Both the position numbers and the translations under genes were made by a program. Positions 1 through 4,449 of a stretch of 6,389 nucleotides of DNA are shown one piece after another. Position 1 is the first letter of the stretch. Each line of letters starts with the position of its first letter. The DNA comes from Thermoflexales bacterium. Lineage in GTDB: Bacteria; Chloroflexota; Anaerolineae; S140-20. The DNA lies in NCBI GenBank assembly GCA_015484715.1, contig WFUY01000542.1:1-6389 (forward strand). The letters run 5' to 3'. The notes under the pieces were generated by a model. It saw nothing but the letters and a program-made list of their open reading frames with translations. It was not told the DNA's origin and did not search any database.

Positions 1-201
1 TTCCAGGACCGCGTTGAGCGCTTCCAGGCTCATCGCTCCCCCCGTCCAGCGGCGGGGGAGCCAGCGGAAGGGGCGGGGCCGGCTCCGCTCCGGGAAGGGG
101 CCGCTCAGGGACAGGAGGACGTAGTCCAACCCCTGCCGCTTTAGGGAGCGCCGGGCGTTGTCCAGCCCCCAACCGAGGAGGCCCCAAGCGTTCTTCACCA
201 C
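1..201 (-). CDS. SppA-like (protease IV / S49 family) protein, N-terminal fragment
   Basis: The reading frame stays open to the window edge, so only the first 67 residues are visible and the rest lies to the left. After a short basic amphipathic segment (NARRSLKRQ) comes LDYVLLSLSGPFPER, then a basic, proline-rich linker, then SLEALNAVLE. The order 'DYV.L.LsGP.PER ... SLE.L...L' resembles the start of SppA-like S49 peptidases as I recall them from Chloroflexota, which are membrane-associated serine proteases that degrade leftover signal peptides. The catalytic Ser and Lys would lie outside the window, so the assignment rests on the N-terminus alone. I chose the GTG at 201 because GGAGAGG (216-210) sits 8 nt upstream and a TAAAAT -10 candidate (250-245) lies just before it. 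An in-frame ATG at 264 would add 21 residues but has a weak ribosome binding site and would overlap that -10 box. No transmembrane segment is visible in this fragment. It is divergent from the large secreted-protein gene. Confidence 0.45.
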   Translation of the reverse strand, partial: MVKNAWGLLGWGLDNARRSLKRQGLDYVLLSLSGPFPERSRPRPFRWLPRRWTGGAMSLEALNAVLE

Positions 202-244
202 CCGGATGCCCTCTCCGGGCGTCAACCGGTGGGCTGCGCGAAAG

Positions 245-274
245 ATTTTACAATCTGATAACATCTTCTTTACA
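245..274 (-). promoter_or_regulatory. Candidate promoter for the SppA-like gene
   Basis: Read on the minus strand, TAAAAT at 250-245 matches five of six bases of the TATAAT consensus. A poor -35-like TGTAAA lies 18 bp upstream (274-269). Initiation would fall near 238, giving a leader of roughly 37 nt before the GTG at 201 and leaving the GGAGAGG ribosome binding site in the leader. The -35 is weak, so this is a candidate only. Confidence 0.3.
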
Positions 275-303
275 CCTTTCGCCTACTTTAGAAAAAGGCC
301 CCT

Positions 304-313
304 GCCTATAGGC
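304..313. repeat. 10-bp perfect palindrome GCCTATAGGC
   Basis: GCCTATAGGC reads the same on both strands and lies about 65 bp before the start of the secreted-protein gene. It contains TATAGG, which could be part of a -10 region, so it could also be an operator overlapping a promoter. A palindrome this short can arise by chance and no regulator is identified. Confidence 0.3.
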
Positions 314-337
314 GTGATTCGTTGTGGCGAGTGCTTA

Positions 338-361
338 CGAGTCCTGTATCGAGTCCTGTAC
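338..361 (+). repeat. Two tandem 12-bp repeats (CGAGTCCTGTA[T/C])
   Basis: CGAGTCCTGTAT (338-349) is followed directly by CGAGTCCTGTAC (350-361), identical in 11 of 12 bases. The second copy abuts the purine-rich Shine-Dalgarno stretch of the next gene, so the repeats would lie in its 5' leader. They may be a regulatory site in the DNA or RNA, or a simple replication-slippage duplication. Confidence 0.7.
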
Positions 362-364
362 GAG

Positions 365-370
365 AGGAGG
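365..370 (+). promoter_or_regulatory. Shine-Dalgarno AGGAGG that fixes the start of the secreted protein
   Basis: AGGAGG lies 7 nt before the ATG at 378. It is a full match to the anti-Shine-Dalgarno core and makes ATG 378 the start rather than the in-frame GTG at 324. Starting at 378 also puts the signal peptide's charged TRR segment directly after the initiator methionine. Confidence 0.85.
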
Positions 371-377
371 ATGTGCG

Positions 378-3300
378 ATGACCAGACGGAGTTCGGTAGC
401 TCTATGCATAGGCCTGGCCCTTGCTTTGGCTCTGCTCTTTATCGCTGCCACCCAGGCTCAGGCCAGCGGCGGCATCATCACCGGCACAGTGACCACGCCC
501 GATAGCGGTTCCATTCCCCCTGGGACCATCGTTCGGCTCTACGAACCCGGCTCCTGGGAAGTGAAGGGGCGGGCCAGCGTGGACCCCGGCACGGGCTCCT
601 TCAGCCTGGGGCCGGTGCCCAACGGTCTTTACGTCCTCAAGGCGATCCCGCCCGCTGCTTCCAACTACACCCAGTCCCAACCCAGGACCGTTTCCATCTT
701 CAACGCCAACGTGAATGTGGGGACGATTGGACTCACATTTCCCCAGGTGGTCGGGACGGTTGTGGACCCCTTAGGGACGACGCCCAAGCGGGCTAAGGTA
801 CAGGTCTACGCCGGGAGCGGCATGGTGGTTCAGGTGACCGAGGCTCCCACCGGCACCTTCAAGATTGGGGGGCTCCCTGTCGGCAACTACGCCCTCCAGG
901 CGTTCCCGCTCACCGACGAACCCTTCTGGAAGTCCCACCGCACGCCCATCACCATCACCTCGGGTACGGCAGTGCTGCCCGTCACGCTGACGCTGCGTCC
1001 GGCGGACCTGTGGGGCTGGACGGTGGACAGCACCCATCAGCCGGTGCCCGACGCCACCGTGGTGGCCGTCCGTCTGGGATCGGCGGGCACCTTCTTCCGG
1101 GCGGACCGGAGCAGCGGCACCGGCTTCTGGGCCATCGGGGATCTGCCGGCCGGCACCTATCGCCTCGCCGTCCATCCGTCGTGGCGTCAGGCTTGGCTCC
1201 TCCCGCCGGCCCCCATCACCGTCACCCTCCCCGGGGCCACCAACCCCTACACCCTCACCTTTGGCACTCCGCCCAAGGTGGTGACGGGCACGGTCCAGAC
1301 CAACACCGGCGCTCCCGTCCAACACGCCCAGGTGGTGGCCCACCGGGTGAACCGGAATGGGCGGGCGATGGCCCTCACCGGTGCTGACGGGAAGTATACC
1401 CTCAATCTGGCTCCGGGTCTGTGGGCGCTCACCATCCGGCCCATTAGCATCACCACCCCTACCCACTGGATCTACCCCCAGCCGCCTCAGTTGGTCGCCT
1501 TCCCACCTAACGCCATCTCCGAAACCAAGCGCCTGGACTTCGAGGTGCTGACGGCCGACGCCCGCGTCACCGGCACGGTGAAGATGCCTGATGGCACCAC
1601 GACGCCCCCCTTCACCGTCACCGTCGTGCTTCATAGCGATGAGGGGGTTGGCGTCGAGGGCACCATCAACCCCACCGACGGCAGTTTCAACATCGCCATC
1701 CCCAACGGCGACTACCAGGTCTGGGTGCGGCCCGATGATCCCCGCTTTATGGGCCCGGCGGTGCCCCCGGTGCACGTGCCGCCCACCAGCACGGTGAGCG
1801 TGGGAACGCTGACGCTGCTGGCCCGAGACGCGGTGATCACCGGTACGGTGACCGATGGGAGTGGCGCTGCTCTCGAGGGGGTCCCCGTCGTGGCCTGGCG
1901 GAGAGGAGCGCCGGGTGGGGCCAGGGCCCACACCAACGCCGACGGCCAGTACCAACTGCCGGTGGCCGCCGGAGAGTGGCTGGTGCGACCGGCACCCGGA
2001 CCTGACCAGCCCTACCTCTACACCGGCACGGTCGCGACGGTGATGGTGACCGCCTCCGAGACCGTCTCCAACGTCAACTTCTCGCTGGTCACGGCAGATG
2101 CGACGCTGGAGGGGGTGCTGGTGACCGAGGATGGCACGCCGGCGACGGACGCGGAAGGGTGGGCCCAGGCGACCCACGTGGGCACTCCTACGCTGCACAA
2201 AGGGGCGCCCATCCGCAACGGCACCTTCACCATCCTCCTGCCGGCGGGTACTTACAATGTGGGCGCCCACCTCTCCCCGGAGAGCTCCTACATGTCCGTC
2301 CGGGAGCGGAATGTCACCTTGACGTCCGGGATGACCGAGACGATCACCCTGATGGTCCAGACGAAAGATGCGACCATCGCCGGTACCCTCTGGAACCCTC
2401 GCAATCGGACGGTCGTGGCGGGGGTGCGGGGAGTCGTGGCGGCTTGGGCGAGAGGCAACGGGGTGGCGACGCCCATTGACGCCGGCAACGGCACCTACCG
2501 GCTGAGGGTGGCGGCCGGCCTCTGGAACCTGGGCTTCCGCGTTGACCCGGCCTCCGGCTACGTCCCGCTGCGCCGGCATGGGAGCGTGGCCGTGCAGTCG
2601 GGGCAAACCGTTCACGTTCCCTTGCCCATCGCACCGCGCGACGGCCTGATCACGGGGACGGTGCTGGGACCCACGGGGAATCCGGTGGCTGGCGCCGTGG
2701 TGATCGCCGACGGAGCGGAGCCGGAGGTGGAGCGGGTGGTGCTGAAAGCCCGCAGTGGTCCTGACGGTCGCTTCCGGCTGGAGGTGCCCTACGGACGCTA
2801 CCGCCTGGGGGCGACAGTAGGCTTCACAGCCAGCGTCAAGCCGGGCATCGTTGAGGTGGTGGTACCCCAGGGTGGGGCCTCCGGCGGCCACGTCCTCCAG
2901 TTCCGCAAGCCCGATGCTACCATCTCCGGCGCGCTGATCATCACCGGCACGAGCGACATCACCGGCACCGTCTTCGTCTGGGCCTGGTCGGACGATGACG
3001 GCTTCGCCAAGGGGCGCTTCCCTGTCACCAGTTCGACCGGCGTCTACGGCCTGAACGTCGTCTCCAACACCACCTGGCACCTGGGTGCCGTCTACGAGAC
3101 TTCCGGTCTCTACTGGAGCGCCCGGGCCGACGTGACGCTGGGGAGCGGCAGCGCGACCCAGGACCTGGTGCTGACGGGGCCGTATCCCAAGCCGGGGCCG
3201 GTGGCGGTGACCTTCGACGCAGCCGAGCCGCAGCGCATCGAGTTGGCCGACGGGACGTCCATCTACATCCCGGCCAACGCTATGCCGGTCAGCGGCACGG

Positions 3301-3665
3301 TGACGCTGCAGATCGTGCCCATCGCCACGCTGCCCCACCAGCGGCGGGCCAACGTCCTCAAGTACGGCTACGCCTTCACGGCGATGGACGAGAGCGGGGA
3401 GCCGATCACCGACCACTTCAACCAGGAAGTGATCATCAGCTTCCCCTACGACGAGGCCGAGCTGCGCCGCCTGGGGATCAGCGAGGCCCGGCTGAGGCCG
3501 GCCTACTACTCCACCACGGAGGAGCGGTGGACCTTGCCCAACAGCTTCACGGTGGACACGGCGAACAACGTGGTCACGATGCAGATAGACCACTTCACCG
3601 ACTTCGCGCTGACGGGCGAGGTGGGGTACGACATCTTCCTCCCCGTGGTGATGCGCAACCGGTAG
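378..3665 (+). CDS. Large secreted multi-domain beta-sandwich protein with C-terminal ZU5-like domain
   Basis: This encodes 1095 residues from the ATG with the AGGAGG site. Residues 1-29 form a Sec-type signal peptide: MTRR, a Leu/Ala-rich core, and a likely cut after AQA before Ser30. About ten tandem domains of the CarboxypepD_reg/Cna-B-like type then begin near residues 35, 124, 212, 301, 396, 486, 576, 666, 757 and 848. Each opens with an 'ITGTV'-like strand and contains a 'DG.Y.L.V..G.Y.L..' core. Residues from about 940 to 1075 look ZU5-like (GTSIYIPANAM, then ERWTLPNSF and DHFTDFAL). The chain ends YDIFLPVVMRNR, with no LPXTG motif and no long C-terminal membrane helix. No enzyme active site is visible. 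Such arrays usually act as rigid spacers, adhesins or substrate-binding scaffolds outside the cell, so an extracellular or cell-surface structural role is inferred. The exact function and ligand are unknown. It has its own leader and probably its own terminator, and is not in an operon with its neighbours. Confidence 0.85.
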   Translation: MTRRSSVALCIGLALALALLFIAATQAQASGGIITGTVTTPDSGSIPPGTIVRLYEPGSWEVKGRASVDPGTGSFSLGPVPNGLYVLKAIPPAASNYTQSQPRTVSIFNANVNVGTIGLTFPQVVGTVVDPLGTTPKRAKVQVYAGSGMVVQVTEAPTGTFKIGGLPVGNYALQAFPLTDEPFWKSHRTPITITSGTAVLPVTLTLRPADLWGWTVDSTHQPVPDATVVAVRLGSAGTFFRADRSSGTGFWAIGDLPAGTYRLAVHPSWRQAWLLPPAPITVTLPGATNPYTLTFGTPPKVVTGTVQTNTGAPVQHAQVVAHRVNRNGRAMALTGADGKYTLNLAPGLWALTIRPISITTPTHWIYPQPPQLVAFPPNAISETKRLDFEVLTADARVTGTVKMPDGTTTPPFTVTVVLHSDEGVGVEGTINPTDGSFNIAIPNGDYQVWVRPDDPRFMGPAVPPVHVPPTSTVSVGTLTLLARDAVITGTVTDGSGAALEGVPVVAWRRGAPGGARAHTNADGQYQLPVAAGEWLVRPAPGPDQPYLYTGTVATVMVTASETVSNVNFSLVTADATLEGVLVTEDGTPATDAEGWAQATHVGTPTLHKGAPIRNGTFTILLPAGTYNVGAHLSPESSYMSVRERNVTLTSGMTETITLMVQTKDATIAGTLWNPRNRTVVAGVRGVVAAWARGNGVATPIDAGNGTYRLRVAAGLWNLGFRVDPASGYVPLRRHGSVAVQSGQTVHVPLPIAPRDGLITGTVLGPTGNPVAGAVVIADGAEPEVERVVLKARSGPDGRFRLEVPYGRYRLGATVGFTASVKPGIVEVVVPQGGASGGHVLQFRKPDATISGALIITGTSDITGTVFVWAWSDDDGFAKGRFPVTSSTGVYGLNVVSNTTWHLGAVYETSGLYWSARADVTLGSGSATQDLVLTGPYPKPGPVAVTFDAAEPQRIELADGTSIYIPANAMPVSGTVTLQIVPIATLPHQRRANVLKYGYAFTAMDESGEPITDHFNQEVIISFPYDEAELRRLGISEARLRPAYYSTTEERWTLPNSFTVDTANNVVTMQIDHFTDFALTGEVGYDIFLPVVMRNR
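480..3194 (+). repeat. Protein-level tandem array of about ten ~90-residue beta-sandwich domains
   Basis: Domain starts fall at about 480, 747, 1011, 1278, 1563, 1833, 2103, 2373, 2646 and 2919. The spacing after the first is very even, at 88-95 residues. From the fifth domain on, the boundary follows one pattern: TADA-RVTGTV, ARDA-VITGTV, TADA-TLEGVL, TKDA-TIAGTL, PRDG-LITGTV and KPDA-TISGAL. The copies have diverged strongly at residue level, and only the 'ATCACCGGCACGGTG'-like strand is still obvious in the DNA, so this is an old duplication series. The family label (carboxypeptidase regulatory-like / Cna-B) is from pattern recognition and not from a profile search. Confidence 0.75.
3195..3599 (+). 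other. ZU5-like C-terminal domain of the secreted protein
   Basis: Residues about 940-1074 differ from the preceding repeats. They show 'GTSIYIPANAM' followed by 'SGTVTLQIVPIA' (the ZU5 pattern G-x-x-h-x-I-P-x-x-A-h). A central part follows with 'YGYAFTAMDESGEPIT' and 'QEVIISFPYDEAEL', and the domain ends with a Trp and 'DHFTDFAL'. Bacterial secreted proteins often carry such a domain just before the C-terminus. The H-F-T at residues 1072-1074 is discussed in the findings. Confidence 0.5.
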
Positions 3666-3693
3666 ACGGACGAGAGGGAGCAGGGGCCGCGAG

Positions 3694-3720
3694 AGGGGCA
3701 GGCGCTTTGCGCCTGCCCCT
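3694..3720. terminator. GC-rich hairpin between convergent genes, likely bidirectional terminator
   Basis: AGGGGCAGGCGC (3694-3705) pairs perfectly with GCGCCTGCCCCT (3709-3720) around a TTT loop, giving a 12-bp stem. It lies 28 bp after the stop of the secreted-protein gene and 2 bp beyond the stop of the convergent HEPN gene. Only a poor T-tract follows on either strand, so it may work with factor help or mainly protect 3' ends. Confidence 0.65.
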
Positions 3721-3722
3721 TG

Positions 3723-4136
3723 TCATCCCCATCGGCGCACTGCTGGAGGCAGGCGATCCAAGACGAAGTGCCAGACTTGACGAGCTAGTGCCAACGCCTC
3801 CTCGGCCTCCTCCCTGGTCAGCTCGGGCAGATCGCCCGGATAGCGCACCGCCACCGCATAAGGAGTCAAAGTCACGGCAGCAGTCCGTAGCTCGCTGAAG
3901 GCGGGATCAAAGGACAGGCACTTGCCCACCAAGGCAACCAGCGAATGGGTCTTCTCGAAAGGCTCATCGCGCCAGGTCAGGTAGGCTTTCAGGGCTTTTT
4001 CGGCAACCTGCTGGCAGTGGAATCCAGCAGCGTCGCTCAAGGGCTCAGGCCGAGCCAGCAACCATTCCGCTGCCTGGAGGTCTTGCAAAGCTTTGCTCAG
4101 CCAGGCACAGATTTCTTGAGCCTTTGCCTCATCCAT
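3723..4136 (-). CDS. HEPN-domain protein, partner of the adjacent MNT
   Basis: The 137-residue length is typical of small HEPN proteins (PF05168 type). The family core is plain: an N-terminal helix, then F39-H-C-Q-Q43-x2-E46-K47-x2-K50, T63-H64-S-L, and Y93-x4-R98-Y-P. The fold is all-helical and usually forms dimers and pairs with a nucleotidyltransferase encoded next door, as here. The Rx4-6H motif of HEPN ribonucleases is not visible: R56 and H64 are separated by seven residues and lie in a different context. RNase toxicity is therefore not supported, and a substrate-binding or regulatory subunit role is an alternative. The ATG lies inside the end of the MNT gene (8-nt overlap, ATGGATGA), with GAGGGGA upstream as the ribosome binding site, which implies translational coupling. 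It is the last gene of the minus-strand set and ends at the shared hairpin. Confidence 0.85.
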   Translation of the reverse strand: MDEAKAQEICAWLSKALQDLQAAEWLLARPEPLSDAAGFHCQQVAEKALKAYLTWRDEPFEKTHSLVALVGKCLSFDPAFSELRTAAVTLTPYAVAVRYPGDLPELTREEAEEALALARQVWHFVLDRLPPAVRRWG

Positions 4137-4449
4137 AGAGCACTTTCCCCTCAGCTTGAACCGTAGAGGCCAAGGAGGTCTTCACACGGCAGGCCCGTTG
4201 GAATTCGGCCCGGGTCAGAACAATCACATCTACCGGCACCGTCAGTCCCCACAGCAGGTCGTAGGAGAGCGCCTCGCGTCGGTGGCGGGGAAGGTCGGAA
4301 TCGGGCACCACGATCAGCAAATCCACATCGCTACCCGCCTCCGCCTCACCGCGCCCTTGGGAGCCGAACAGGTAGATTCGCTCTGGATGCAGCCCCCGTA
4401 CCAACCGATCCACGATCTCTTGGAGAAGTTCAGGAGAAACGCCGGTCAT
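4129..4449 (-). CDS. Minimal nucleotidyltransferase (MNT, NTP_transf_2)
   Basis: This is a 106-residue member of the DNA polymerase beta-like nucleotidyltransferase superfamily. The signature is complete: G29-S30 in FGSQGRG, then D41-x-D43 in GSDVDLLIVV, and a third acidic residue D74 in VPVDVIVLT. These residues bind two metals and a nucleotide and would transfer NMP to a target. In characterised MntA/HepT pairs the MNT AMPylates its HEPN partner, and whether that applies here is inference. I chose the ATG at 4449 because it forms an ATGA overlap with the stop of the upstream molybdenum hydroxylase gene and has GAGGAAGGA before it. A GTG at 4482 would add 11 residues that show no family resemblance. 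It is followed with an 8-nt overlap by the HEPN gene. The protein has no membrane segment and is cytoplasmic. Confidence 0.88.
   Translation of the reverse strand: MTGVSPELLQEIVDRLVRGLHPERIYLFGSQGRGEAEAGSDVDLLIVVPDSDLPRHRREALSYDLLWGLTVPVDVIVLTRAEFQRACRVKTSLASTVQAEGKVLYG

Larger units (their letters stand above)
202..377. other. Divergent intergenic region, AT-richer than its flanks
   Basis: This is the only sizeable gap between genes. The part from about 241 to 300 is clearly AT-rich compared with the surrounding coding DNA, as expected for promoters firing both ways. TTTACA occurs twice on the plus strand (247-252 and 269-274) and resembles a -35 box, but I see no good plus-strand -10 at the right spacing. 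TATAGG at 307-312 is a weak -10 candidate without a convincing -35. CGCCTA (280-285) and TAGGCG (309-314) form 6-bp inverted arms 23 nt apart. The short palindrome and the tandem repeat are listed separately. No small ORF with a ribosome binding site and no recognisable riboswitch was seen here. Confidence 0.6.

Noticed and set aside
324..377. N-terminal extension of the secreted protein from GTG 324
   Set aside because: It would place 18 Cys/Ser-rich residues before the signal peptide, run through the tandem repeat and lacks a ribosome binding site. ATG 378 has AGGAGG at ideal spacing.
378..464. Twin-arginine (Tat) or lipoprotein signal
   Set aside because: TRRSSVA has two arginines but lacks the hydrophobic/Lys positions of the Tat consensus, and the core is strongly hydrophobic. 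The Cys at residue 10 lies inside the core and is not in a lipobox context. A Sec signal cut after AQA fits better.
158..505. 115-residue plus-strand frame across the divergent intergenic region
   Set aside because: It spans the antisense of the SppA-like gene, the promoter region and the start of the secreted-protein gene in another frame. Its composition is not protein-like and it has no supporting ribosome binding site.
480..3194. CRISPR-like or mobile repeat array suggested by recurring ACCGGCACGGTG words
   Set aside because: The words are about 270 bp apart, degenerate and in frame, and they encode the first strand of each protein domain.
771..3593. 940-residue open frame antisense to the secreted-protein gene
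   Set aside because: It mirrors the sense gene's codon pattern in GC-rich DNA, has low-complexity Arg/Gly/His/Pro composition, no recognisable domain and no ribosome binding site. The sense frame has a signal peptide and clear domains.
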